Translations under genes and position numbers: made by a program
The notes under the pieces: generated by a model
Told to the model about the DNA's origin: nothing
The model's database searches: none
What the model saw: only the letters and a program-made list of their open reading frames with translations
Part shown: piece by piece, positions 7,394 to 16,020 of the stretch
How positions within the stretch are numbered: position 1 is the stretch's first letter
Layout of the letters: each line of letters starts with the position of its first letter
Assembly: GCA_049602715.1 (NCBI GenBank)
Contig: JBMYRX010000009.1
Coordinates: 1-40,463 of the forward strand
Reading direction: 5' to 3'
DNA from: GCA-2697345 sp049602715
GTDB taxonomy: Bacteria > Pseudomonadota > Alphaproteobacteria > Rhodobacterales > Rhodobacteraceae
Length of the DNA: 40,463 nt

Positions 7394-8587
7394 TTAGTGA
7401 TTTTTTTTATTTTTCTTTCTTTTTGAAAAATCTATTATTTTATTTAACGCGTATGAGAAAATTTCATCTTTTACGGTCATAGCGATTCGTATATGACCTG
7501 ATGCCGACTCTCCGAAACTTTCACCTGGCATAACTGCTATGAATTGTTCTTCTAGTAATGCTTTAGAAAAAGAAACTCCATTAAGGCCGGTATCCCTAAC
7601 GTCAAGCATCAGATACATTGCCCCACTTGGTGGAACTAATTTTAAAATATTTTGAGTTGATAAAATTTTAGTTGCAATTTTTTGCCTTCTTCTAAAAGGC
7701 TCAGAAATCTCCAGTTCAATTTTTTTTCCTAAACGCAGTGCATATAACGCGGCATCCTGAATAAAGCCTGGCACTCCATAAGTAGTATGAGTAGCCAGAT
7801 TAATCATATGTTCAATAAGCTCTTCGGGAGCTATTGCCCATCCAATTCTACTACCTGTCATCGCATGACTCTTCGACATTGAACCGATCACTATTGTCCT
7901 TTCTTCCATGCCATCAAGAGATCTAGGTGATATATGCTTAGAGTTCCATACTTGAGTATTGTAGACCTCATCCGATATCAGCCAGAGGTCGTTCCTTTTA
8001 CATGCCGCCGCAATCCCTTCTAAGGTTTGCCTAGTGTAAATAACGCCAGTTGGGTTATTGGGAGAATTTATTAATAATGATTTTGCGTTTGAGCCAACAG
8101 CGTCAATCGCGGACTCAGAAAGTTGGAAGTCATCTTCGGCCCTAGCTTTAACTGTTTTGGGCACTGCATTGACGCCTTTTATAGTTCCAGGGTAAGTCGC
8201 ATAATACGGATCACAATAAAGAGCTATATCGTCGTGATCACAGACTGCCATATGCGCGGCAAATAATGCTGCTTGACCGCCAGGAGTGACTATTACATTT
8301 TTATAACTAGTTTTAACTTTTGTTTGATTGGTTACTCTTTCTGCTATCTCTTTTCGTAAAGTGTCATTCCCTTTTACTGGAGCATACCCGGTGTTCCCGT
8401 CAAGAGCAGAACGATTCATCGCATTCAATATACGGTGGTCGGTTTTAATATCATGTTCACCAATCGATAATTCAATAACGTCTACCCCAGAATTAATTAA
8501 TTCTTTAGATTTTTCAAAAACCTCCCAAGCTCCACCACTTAAATCGGATAGTTCGTTAATTCTATTTGATGGGTTCATTGCACTCAA
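7394..8587 (-). CDS. Class I/II PLP-dependent aminotransferase
   Basis: A 397-residue fold-type I aminotransferase. Active-site residues are visible in order: TPGGQAAL (phosphate-binding loop near 101), SPNNPTG with Asn177, DEVY with Asp206 and Tyr209, and SMSKSH with the Schiff-base Lys239 followed by GSRIGW and Arg247. The pattern is that of the aspartate/aromatic/arginine:pyruvate aminotransferase group. It is first in a leftward run with mttB, so its amino-acid substrate may be linked to methylated-amine catabolism; that link is inferred from position only. An alternative start is Met4, 9 bp downstream. Confidence 0.88.
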   Translation of the reverse strand: MSAMNPSNRINELSDLSGGAWEVFEKSKELINSGVDVIELSIGEHDIKTDHRILNAMNRSALDGNTGYAPVKGNDTLRKEIAERVTNQTKVKTSYKNVIVTPGGQAALFAAHMAVCDHDDIALYCDPYYATYPGTIKGVNAVPKTVKARAEDDFQLSESAIDAVGSNAKSLLINSPNNPTGVIYTRQTLEGIAAACKRNDLWLISDEVYNTQVWNSKHISPRSLDGMEERTIVIGSMSKSHAMTGSRIGWAIAPEELIEHMINLATHTTYGVPGFIQDAALYALRLGKKIELEISEPFRRRQKIATKILSTQNILKLVPPSGAMYLMLDVRDTGLNGVSFSKALLEEQFIAVMPGESFGESASGHIRIAMTVKDEIFSYALNKIIDFSKRKKNKKNH

Positions 8588-8791
8588 CTTAAAATTATAC
8601 GGTTAAAACCTAGAAATCTATCAATCAGTAAAACAGCAAGGATTCAATATCGTTTTTAATATTTATTATAATTACGATTCGTTATAAGTATAAACATTTA
8701 TAAAAGTAGTTTAATTCTGATGAAATTGATGTAAGAAGTCTTTTTAATTGTATTTAAGTGGGCTTACAGCTTTTTCGGGCGTTAATAAAAT

Positions 8792-10171
8792 ATGTCAAAA
8801 ATAATCTTATATAACTCAAAAACTCGAAAAAAAGAGCCTTTTTACCCCTTAGACGAAAAAAATGTTAGAATGTATGTCTGTGGCCCTACAGTCTATGAGC
8901 GGGCGCATTTAGGTAATGCGCGACCGGTAGTGATTTTTGATATATTGTATCGGCTTTTAATAGATATTTATGGCTTCCAACATGTGGACTATGTTCGAAA
9001 TTTTACGGATATCGATGATAAAATAAATGATCGAGCGAAATCACTACAGGTTGATATAAAAAAAATAACGGAAGAAACTATAGAATGGTTTTTGGAAGAT
9101 ATGGGAGAGTTAAACTCTTTATTGCCTAATTCGATGCCTAGAGCAACCGAGTATATCGATGAAATGATAGATATGATCAATAACCTAATAAAAGAAGGTC
9201 ATGCTTACAGTAAGGAAGGCCACGTGTATTTTAGCGTTCGATCTTATCCAAATTATGGATCACTTTCTGGTAGGTCACTTGATGATATGATCGCTGGTTC
9301 TAGGGTAGAAATTTCTACTCTCAAGAAAGATCCTTTAGATTTCATTCTATGGAAACCTTCTACAAATGATTTACCTGGTTGGGCCTCTCCTTGGGGTAGG
9401 GGTCGACCGGGTTGGCATATTGAATGCTCGGCAATGTCTAAGAAGTTACTTGGTGCTAGTTTTGATATTCATTGCGGTGGTAGTGACTTGAGATTTCCAC
9501 ATCATGAAAATGAAATTGCTCAATCTCAGTGCGCTAACCCAAATGATCATTTTGCAAACTTTTGGCTTCATAATGAAATGCTGCAGGTGGGTGGAAAAAA
9601 AATGTCTAAAAGTTTAGGTAACTTTTACACCGTAAAAGACCTCTTAGATGAAAATATTCCTGGAGAAGTTATTAGATTTATTTTGCTAAATACGCATTAT
9701 AGAAAGCCCTTAGATTGGACAAAGACTAGAGTTGATGAGGCAAAGAAAATACTAAATAGATGGCGAAATCAAACTAATGATATAATCCCTGGAGCAGTCG
9801 ATCCGAGTATAATTGAAGCACTTTCTGATGATTTGAATTCTGTGGCGGCTATCTCAAGGTTGCATAAACTGTCAAGAGATGGTGATTTTTCAAAGTTATT
9901 GGCGTCGGCTCAGTTTATTGGACTACTGATGGTCGTTGATGAGAATAAATTTAGTCCTACAGATAACGAAGACATAATTAAAAGTATATCGAATATATTA
10001 CTTCAATCTCGGAGGAAAGCATTTCTCAACAATAGTTTTACAGAATTTGATACACTTAAACAGGCTGTTCTTGAGGCGGGTTTAGAAGTTCAAGTCTCTC
10101 GAGATTCTTTGAAAGTAGTCTCTACCGAGAATTTTGACGTGGCGGCATTAAAGGGAATAGTAGATGAGTAA
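8792..10171 (+). CDS. cysS: Cysteinyl-tRNA synthetase
   Basis: A 459-residue class I aminoacyl-tRNA synthetase that charges tRNA-Cys in the cytosol. The first zinc ligand is Cys30 in YVCGPTVYERAHLGNAR, whose AHLGNA (38-43) is the HIGH-like signature. GWHIECSAMS supplies the second Cys and HHENEIAQS the remaining ligand region. KKMSKSLGN at about residues 268-276 is the KMSKS loop. Length matches the family. Its last 8 bp overlap the start of cimA, so the two are translationally coupled. Confidence 0.97.
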   Translation: MSKIILYNSKTRKKEPFYPLDEKNVRMYVCGPTVYERAHLGNARPVVIFDILYRLLIDIYGFQHVDYVRNFTDIDDKINDRAKSLQVDIKKITEETIEWFLEDMGELNSLLPNSMPRATEYIDEMIDMINNLIKEGHAYSKEGHVYFSVRSYPNYGSLSGRSLDDMIAGSRVEISTLKKDPLDFILWKPSTNDLPGWASPWGRGRPGWHIECSAMSKKLLGASFDIHCGGSDLRFPHHENEIAQSQCANPNDHFANFWLHNEMLQVGGKKMSKSLGNFYTVKDLLDENIPGEVIRFILLNTHYRKPLDWTKTRVDEAKKILNRWRNQTNDIIPGAVDPSIIEALSDDLNSVAAISRLHKLSRDGDFSKLLASAQFIGLLMVVDENKFSPTDNEDIIKSISNILLQSRRKAFLNNSFTEFDTLKQAVLEAGLEVQVSRDSLKVVSTENFDVAALKGIVDE

Positions 10172-11774
10172 AGAAAAGATATATATATACGATACAACTC
10201 TAAGAGATGGACAGCAAACACATGGTATTCAGTTTTCAATGGATGACAAATTGAATATATCACGATTAATAGATGAAATTGGGGTAGATTATATTGAAGG
10301 CGGGTGGCCAGGAGCCAATCCGACCGATAGTGAGTTTTTTTCTATTACTCCTAAGACAAGTGCTACGTTGACAGCTTTTGGAATGACAAAAAGAGACGGT
10401 TTTTCTGCCGAGAATGATGATGTTCTATCTGCGGTGATTAATGCGAACACATCGAGTATTTGTTTGGTAGGTAAAACTCATGATTTTCATGTTGAAAAAG
10501 CTTTAGGAATAAGTTTAGAAAATAATTTAGTTAACATTAAAAAATCAATAGAACATTTAATTTCAAATGGTAGGGAAGCTATCTTTGATGCTGAGCATTT
10601 TTTTGATGGGTTCGAAGCAAATCCAAGTTATGCTCTTGAATGTCTGAGAGCAGCATATTCTGCTGGAGCAAGATGGTTAGTTTTGTGTGATACTAATGGT
10701 GGTACATTGCCATCAAAGGTTTATAAAACTACTAAAGCCATAATAGAAAGTGGTATTCCGGGTTCACATGTTGGAATTCATTGTCATAATGATACGGAGA
10801 ATGCTGTTTCTAATTCATTGGCAGCAATTGATGCAGGGGCGCGACACATTCAGGGTACCATAAATGGTTTAGGTGAAAGATGTGGTAACGCTAATTTGAT
10901 TTCAATAATTCCAACGTTATTACTTAAAGAACCTTATAGAAGTGAATATTATTTAACTTCAAATAAAGTTAATCTTTCTAGCCTAACTAAAATTAGCCGT
11001 CTTTTTGATGATATATTAAATCGAGTTTCTAATAAACATTCGGCTTACGTTGGTGGCTCGGCTTTTGCTCACAAAGCGGGTTTGCATGCAAGTGCCATTC
11101 TAAAGGATCCCTCTACATATGAACATATTAATCCAAATCTTGTAGGGAATGAACGTATTATACCAATGTCTAATCAAGCAGGACAGTCTAATTTAAAGAA
11201 ACGTTTAGCAGAAGCCGGTCTAAAAGATTTTGATAAAGAAACACTCACTTCAATATTAAAAAAAGTAAAAGAGAAGGAAGATTGTGGCTATTCATATGAT
11301 ACTGCTCAAGCTTCATTTGAGCTCTTAGCGCTTAATGAAGTAGGTAAAATGCCTTCGTTCTTCGAAGTTAATAGATACAGAGTGACTGTAGAAAGACGAA
11401 AAAATAAGAATGGGGATTATGTCTCTGTCTCTGAGGCTGTAGTGGTAGTAAAAATAGGTAAAGAAAAAAAGTTATCTGTTTCCGAGTCTATGGACGAAAC
11501 AGGATCTGATAGAGGGCCAATAAATGCACTATCAAGGGCTTTAGCGAAAGATCTTGGGCCTTATCAAGAATTAATATCTGATATGCGTTTAGTTGATTTT
11601 AAGGTTCGTATTACTAGTGGAGGGACCGAAGCTGTGACACGAGTAATTATAGATTGTGAGGATCAATCTGGTCGGAGATGGTCTACTGTTGGGGTGTCTC
11701 CAAATATTGTTGATGCGTCTTTTGAAGCATTACTAGATGCGATTAATTGGAAGTTAATTAAAGAGAAAGGCTAG
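10164..11774 (+). CDS. cimA: (R)-citramalate synthase
   Basis: A 536-residue member of the isopropylmalate/citramalate synthase family. It condenses pyruvate and acetyl-CoA to citramalate, the threonine-independent entry to isoleucine biosynthesis. The N-terminal YDTTLRDGQQTHGIQFS is the HMGL-like signature. IHCHNDTENAVSNSLAAI carries the metal-binding His pair, and GTINGLGERCGNANL follows. The C-terminal third (about 400-530) is the LeuA regulatory dimer domain that usually gives isoleucine feedback. The length and the YIEGGWPGANPTD segment favour citramalate synthase over 2-isopropylmalate synthase. It overlaps cysS by 8 bp and is 2 bp from the next gene. Confidence 0.93.
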   Translation: MSKEKIYIYDTTLRDGQQTHGIQFSMDDKLNISRLIDEIGVDYIEGGWPGANPTDSEFFSITPKTSATLTAFGMTKRDGFSAENDDVLSAVINANTSSICLVGKTHDFHVEKALGISLENNLVNIKKSIEHLISNGREAIFDAEHFFDGFEANPSYALECLRAAYSAGARWLVLCDTNGGTLPSKVYKTTKAIIESGIPGSHVGIHCHNDTENAVSNSLAAIDAGARHIQGTINGLGERCGNANLISIIPTLLLKEPYRSEYYLTSNKVNLSSLTKISRLFDDILNRVSNKHSAYVGGSAFAHKAGLHASAILKDPSTYEHINPNLVGNERIIPMSNQAGQSNLKKRLAEAGLKDFDKETLTSILKKVKEKEDCGYSYDTAQASFELLALNEVGKMPSFFEVNRYRVTVERRKNKNGDYVSVSEAVVVVKIGKEKKLSVSESMDETGSDRGPINALSRALAKDLGPYQELISDMRLVDFKVRITSGGTEAVTRVIIDCEDQSGRRWSTVGVSPNIVDASFEALLDAINWKLIKEKG

Positions 11775-11776
11775 TT

Positions 11777-12541
11777 TTGGATATAAAGAACTTTAGAGAT
11801 AATTTAAAAGTTTTAGAGCCGGAACGATATGCAGCTTCTTTGATTGGATCCACCGATGAACAAAAAAAATTGCAATATCTTTATGCTTTTAATTACGAGA
11901 TTTCCAAAGCGGCGTGGGTGTCAACCGAACCTTTAATTTGTCAAATTAGATTAAAGTGGTGGAAAGATAGCTTAACGGATTGCTCAGTTATAAAGTCGCA
12001 TCAGTTGATAAATGAAATAGTAAACATGTTTGAAGTTTCTTCAATTCCGATCGAATTAATGAGTGAAATGATAGATGCTAGATACTGGGATACAAATTCG
12101 TCTACATTTCGGTCAAAGGCAGATCAAGATAATTATATAAATAGAACATATGGAAACCTTTTCTGGATAGGAGCACAATTGTTGGGCGCTGATGAAAAGT
12201 TAGAAGACTCCGTCAGAAAATATGCATACGGTGCAGGCGTTTCCTCATTTCTACTGGCTGCTCCAATGCTTCTATCTAAAAATAGAAAACCTTTCTTAGA
12301 GAGTAGTGATGAATATAAAAAAAATATGGCAAAAAGAGCATTAATAAAATATAAATTAGGAAAAAAAGTGTTGAATTCTCAAAAATATTTGTATCCAATA
12401 TTATTTTCGGCATGGCAAACCGAGAAATTATTAAATAAAGCGATAATGTCACCTGGAACGATAAGTGTTGATCAGTTAAAACTTGGTGAACTTAGTCGTA
12501 AATGGAGTTTTATGTGGAAAATCTTTATTAGAAGTTTGTAG
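11777..12541 (+). CDS. Squalene/phytoene synthase-fold protein, NDUFAF6-like
   Basis: A 254-residue protein with a TTG start 2 bp after the cimA stop. It has the trans-isoprenyl diphosphate synthase (squalene/phytoene synthase) architecture but lacks the Asp-rich catalytic motifs. Where phytoene synthases have YAFCRxxDDxxD it reads YAFNYEISKAAW (about 36-47), followed by IRLKWWKDSL (57-66). The second Asp motif is also absent; only YINRTYGNLFWIGAQLLG is recognisable. This loss is characteristic of the NDUFAF6-like branch, whose mitochondrial member assists complex I assembly. A prenyl synthase role is therefore unlikely; the assembly role is inferred by homology. Confidence 0.8.
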   Translation: MDIKNFRDNLKVLEPERYAASLIGSTDEQKKLQYLYAFNYEISKAAWVSTEPLICQIRLKWWKDSLTDCSVIKSHQLINEIVNMFEVSSIPIELMSEMIDARYWDTNSSTFRSKADQDNYINRTYGNLFWIGAQLLGADEKLEDSVRKYAYGAGVSSFLLAAPMLLSKNRKPFLESSDEYKKNMAKRALIKYKLGKKVLNSQKYLYPILFSAWQTEKLLNKAIMSPGTISVDQLKLGELSRKWSFMWKIFIRSL

Positions 12542-12553
12542 TTAGTTATTAAA

Positions 12554-13789
12554 TCAAGTTGCAGGTACTTTTTTCTTATTAATAATTAACCAAATAAGAG
12601 CTAGTGCCGCGAGTAATAACATTGGAATCATAGCTGTACTGACTGTTGACCAACCTTGCTGGGGAGACCCTCCTGAACAGTTCATTAGCCCACCGGAAGT
12701 TAATGATGCAACTGTAACAGATCCGAATATAACTAGATCGTTGGTCCCCTGAACAACGCCACGCTCACTTTTGTTATGGGTTGATGAAATAAGAGTGGTT
12801 GCACCAATGAAACCAAAATTCCAACCTATTCCTAACAAAGCGAGTGCTACAAAAAAGTTTAGGAGATCAACACCCAGAAAAGCTGTTATTCCAGAAAAAG
12901 AAAGGATAATTAAACCTGTTGCGATAATTTTTTCAGCACCAAACCGAGCAATCAAGTGACCTGTAAAAAAAGAAGGAATAAACATTGCTAAAACGTGAGT
13001 GGAAACTACGTTATTTGCTTGCGTAGTTGTAAAACCGCATCCCACTACAGCCAAAGGAGTGGAGGTCATTACAAGATTCATTAATGAATAGGATACTAAT
13101 CCACATATCATAATTGCAACTATTTTTGGGGTTTTTAATATTTCAATACGAGTTCGAACCTTTTCTTTTATTTCCTCAGTGTGAGACGCGACTACTTTTG
13201 GAAGATCTAGAGCAAGAAAGATAAAGCCACCAAAAATATTTAAAATAATAATTGCTAAATATGATCCTAAAAATTGTATTGCGGTTGAATTTTGAAGCAG
13301 GTTATTTAGTTGAGGACCAAAAATTGCTGATAAAAGTCCACCAGCCATTACGTAGGAGATCGCTTTTGGTCTACTATCATCAGTTGCGCTATCTGCCACA
13401 GTGAATCGATAAAAACCCTGCGCAGACATATAAATTCCTGAAATTAGGCTTCCAACTAGTAATAATGCGAATGAACTGTTTAATAACCCTAAAGCTGCGA
13501 TGGAAGCTCCCAATGCCCCCCCTGCGGCTCCCACCATAAGGCCTATTCGTCTTCCTCGCTTTTGCATGAGAGCACTTAACCATGGAGCTGTTATCATGGA
13601 GCCAAACACTATCAATGAAATAGGTAAGGTCGCCAGACAGGGATTCGTCGAGAGCATATTGCCGGCGAGTCCTCCTACGACAAACATCATAGGCATTTGA
13701 CAACCCAAGGTCGCTTGCGCAATGATAAGTACTATTACGTTTCTGCGGGTTCTCGGATCATTTTTAAAAAAATTATCTGCTGAGGACAT
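12554..13789 (-). CDS. Major facilitator superfamily transporter
   Basis: A 411-residue integral inner-membrane protein with about 12 hydrophobic segments split by a charged central loop near residues 200-220 (ASHTEEIKEKVRTRIE), the standard 6+6 MFS layout. The loop after the second helix carries the MFS motif A-like QKRGRRIGLM (about 75-84), and GPQL follows the fifth helix. The substrate cannot be read from the sequence. It is convergent with the NDUFAF6-like gene (12-bp gap) and lies downstream of cobB on the same strand with a 30-bp gap, so it could be the last gene of a cobA-cobB-MFS run; a role in corrinoid or precursor transport would be speculation. Confidence 0.85.
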   Translation of the reverse strand: MSSADNFFKNDPRTRRNVIVLIIAQATLGCQMPMMFVVGGLAGNMLSTNPCLATLPISLIVFGSMITAPWLSALMQKRGRRIGLMVGAAGGALGASIAALGLLNSSFALLLVGSLISGIYMSAQGFYRFTVADSATDDSRPKAISYVMAGGLLSAIFGPQLNNLLQNSTAIQFLGSYLAIIILNIFGGFIFLALDLPKVVASHTEEIKEKVRTRIEILKTPKIVAIMICGLVSYSLMNLVMTSTPLAVVGCGFTTTQANNVVSTHVLAMFIPSFFTGHLIARFGAEKIIATGLIILSFSGITAFLGVDLLNFFVALALLGIGWNFGFIGATTLISSTHNKSERGVVQGTNDLVIFGSVTVASLTSGGLMNCSGGSPQQGWSTVSTAMIPMLLLAALALIWLIINKKKVPAT

Positions 13790-13819
13790 GGTTGCCGTCG
13801 ACCTTTTATAAAATCTAAT

Positions 13820-15088
13820 TTACTCGTAGTAATCAATAATATGAGCGAATGAACCACTTACACGCCCGTTTACTAATCCCAAATCTGGAAGACTATTGTC
13901 TGAAGCATCGGAACTTGTAAATAGCTTTTTACCATTAGCTCGTAATGTTCTCGCATAGTGAAACTCGTGCCCCCTGAAGGTACCTTCTATGGGTCCAGAA
14001 AGAGCCTTTAACTTTCGATAGCCTAGCGTTAATTTGGGCAATTCAATACTTGTTACCAAGTCTAATAAGTCCAGCATTCTATGTGACTTACCATTACTAT
14101 CAATCAAAGACTTTCCTAATGCCATATATCCACCGCACTCTCCATATATATTAGTATCTTTGGCAGCTTCTCTGACCGATCCTAAAAACTGCCTATTTTC
14201 TGCTAACTTTTCAGCATATAGCTCTGGATATCCTCCAGGCAGAAAGATAAAATCACTTGCTGGCACAGGTTCATCAGAAAGTGGTGAAAAGTATTTAATT
14301 TTAGAACCCTGTGCGATCCAATCATGTACTAAATGAGGGTAAACAAAAGAAAAAGCTTTATCTTTTGCTATAGAAATTATTTTGCCAGGTGATTTAAATA
14401 AAGGCTTTAACCGGTTGTTTTTAAACGAATTATTGCTTTTTATTTTATCTAAATTCACAGTATTTTCAATTTTATCTGCGAGTTTATCTAACCAGACATG
14501 TAAGTCTTTTTTTTCTGTAGCTTGTATTAAGCCTAAATGACGAGAGGGAAGATGAAAATGCTTGCTGCGCTTGAGATGGCCGATTACAGGTGGAAAGGAT
14601 TTACCTGATAATGACTCATTAATCATCTTTAAATGCTTCTCGCTTCCAATTTTATTAAGTATGATCCCTAAAAATTTAACTTCTGGATCATATGAAACGA
14701 ATCCTTTTACGATGGCTGCAACAGATTGAGCCATTTTTGAGCAATCTATTATTAAGATAACTTGCAGACCTAATATTTTAGCTAATGAAGCTGCGGAACC
14801 TGATCTACCGGATGAGTCACCATCAAAAAGGCCCATGGCGCCCTCCACGACAAACGTGCCTTTACCACTTGATAGATTTTTAATTCGACTCTCACTCATC
14901 GCCCAAGTGTCCAAGTTTAAGGATTGGTTTCCTGAAGCGACCTCATGGAATCTTGGATCTATGTAATCTGGCCCTGATTTCGCAGCTCGTACGTTACCAA
15001 TTCTTGAAAGAGCTCTCAGTAATCCCAAGGTTACAACCGTTTTACCTGACCCTGAATGTGGCGAAGCAATTAATATCCCATTGCTCAT
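13820..15088 (-). CDS. cobB: Cobyrinate / hydrogenobyrinate a,c-diamide synthase
   Basis: A 422-residue glutamine-dependent amidotransferase that amidates side chains a and c of (hydrogeno)cobyrinate in cobalamin synthesis. The N-terminal P-loop is SPHSGSGKT (9-17), followed by AAKSGPDYIDPRFH, a CobB/CbiA hallmark. The C-terminal class I amidotransferase-like domain has YGECGGYMALG with the nucleophilic Cys and GHEFHYAR with the catalytic His. Length fits the family. It follows cobA with a 3-bp gap, so the two form an operon. Whether the substrate is the cobalt-free or cobalt form depends on the rest of the pathway, which is outside the window. Confidence 0.94.
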   Translation of the reverse strand: MSNGILIASPHSGSGKTVVTLGLLRALSRIGNVRAAKSGPDYIDPRFHEVASGNQSLNLDTWAMSESRIKNLSSGKGTFVVEGAMGLFDGDSSGRSGSAASLAKILGLQVILIIDCSKMAQSVAAIVKGFVSYDPEVKFLGIILNKIGSEKHLKMINESLSGKSFPPVIGHLKRSKHFHLPSRHLGLIQATEKKDLHVWLDKLADKIENTVNLDKIKSNNSFKNNRLKPLFKSPGKIISIAKDKAFSFVYPHLVHDWIAQGSKIKYFSPLSDEPVPASDFIFLPGGYPELYAEKLAENRQFLGSVREAAKDTNIYGECGGYMALGKSLIDSNGKSHRMLDLLDLVTSIELPKLTLGYRKLKALSGPIEGTFRGHEFHYARTLRANGKKLFTSSDASDNSLPDLGLVNGRVSGSFAHIIDYYE

Positions 15089-15091
15089 TAG

Positions 15092-15943
15092 TTATGCACT
15101 CTCTGAAGGAAACTTTATATTTAGGGGATTTTTATTACGCGGTTTTTCTCCACTAATCTGTGATTGCCAGTCTAATACTTGTCTCATAAGAACTGATTTT
15201 CCGATACAAATGATAGCTGGGGGCTTTATATTAGAAACTGCAACGTCTCGAACACAACTCTCCAATGTTGTTTCGAGTACAAATTGGTTTGGAAGGGTAG
15301 CCTTGGTCACGATTGCTACCGGTTCCGTTGGGTCTCTTCCGCAATTGATCAGTGACGAGCAGATAGTTTTGATATGTCGGATTCCCATATATATAATAAT
15401 TACCTGCGAACCATTTGAGATTGCTTCCCAGTCAATCGTTGAGGGTGTTTCTCCATTTTGATCATGGCCTGTAACGAAGGTTACGGATTGATTTACGTCT
15501 CGATGGGTAACTGGTATTCCAGCGTAAGCCAATCCACCAATTCCAGCAGAAATTCCCGGTATAATTCTAATAGGTATTTGACTTTGAACTAGGGTTTGAG
15601 CTTCTTCGCCACCACGGCCAAAAACAAATGGATCCCCACCTTTTAGTCTAATAACTTTCTTGTTGTTTCGCGCCAACTCTATAAGCCGGAGCGAAATATC
15701 TCTTTGTTTGATCGAAGGCTTTCCGCCTCGTTTTCCGGCATAAATAAGTTCGGCCTGTGGAGACCACTCTAGTATTTTCTGATCTACCAATGCATCGTAA
15801 ACAACAACGTCTGCTTGTTTTAACCCGTTAAGGGCGTGCAGTGTTAATAGGCCAGGATCACCAGGGCCAGCGCCACAAAGCCAAACCCACCCAGGTAATA
15901 ATTCTGGCCAAAAATCTTTATTAGTAAATTCTATTATACTCAT
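15092..15943 (-). CDS. cobA: Uroporphyrinogen-III C-methyltransferase
   Basis: A 283-residue SUMT that methylates uroporphyrinogen III at C2 and C7 with S-adenosylmethionine, giving precorrin-2 for cobalamin (and sirohaem). GAGPGDPGLLTLHAL (24-38) is the tetrapyrrole methylase N-terminal signature, and GGDPFVFGRGGEE at about 101-113 is the second. There is no CysG dehydrogenase/chelatase domain, so it is the stand-alone type. It is divergent from cbiD across a short intergenic region and leads a cobA-cobB operon. Confidence 0.95.
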   Translation of the reverse strand: MSIIEFTNKDFWPELLPGWVWLCGAGPGDPGLLTLHALNGLKQADVVVYDALVDQKILEWSPQAELIYAGKRGGKPSIKQRDISLRLIELARNNKKVIRLKGGDPFVFGRGGEEAQTLVQSQIPIRIIPGISAGIGGLAYAGIPVTHRDVNQSVTFVTGHDQNGETPSTIDWEAISNGSQVIIIYMGIRHIKTICSSLINCGRDPTEPVAIVTKATLPNQFVLETTLESCVRDVAVSNIKPPAIICIGKSVLMRQVLDWQSQISGEKPRNKNPLNIKFPSESA

Positions 15944-15987
15944 AATCTTAAGTTGCCTATGCTCTCACAAAGAACAGAAAATACGCG

Positions 15988-15999
15988 ACTAAATTTAGT
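15988..15999. promoter_or_regulatory. Palindrome in the cobA/cbiD divergent promoter region
   Basis: ACTAAATTTAGT is a perfect 12-bp palindrome in the 77-bp gap between the divergent cobA and cbiD starts. It is well placed to be a shared operator. The gap is too short for a cobalamin riboswitch, and no B12-box is present. Confidence 0.3.
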
Positions 16000-16020
16000 T
16001 CCTTGGCGCCGCATGCTGTA

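Noticed and set aside
8588..8791. Regulatory RNA or promoter between the aminotransferase and cysS
   Set aside because: TATAAT at 8667-8672 is present but no acceptable -35 box stands at the right distance; nothing else supported in these 204 bp.
15081..15461. 126-codon plus-strand ORF antisense to cobA
   Set aside because: Shadow of cobA, whose SUMT motifs are intact on the minus strand.
15944..16020. Cobalamin riboswitch upstream of cobA or cbiD
   Set aside because: The gap is only 77 bp and no B12-box or typical GGGAA...GCCACTG elements are visible.
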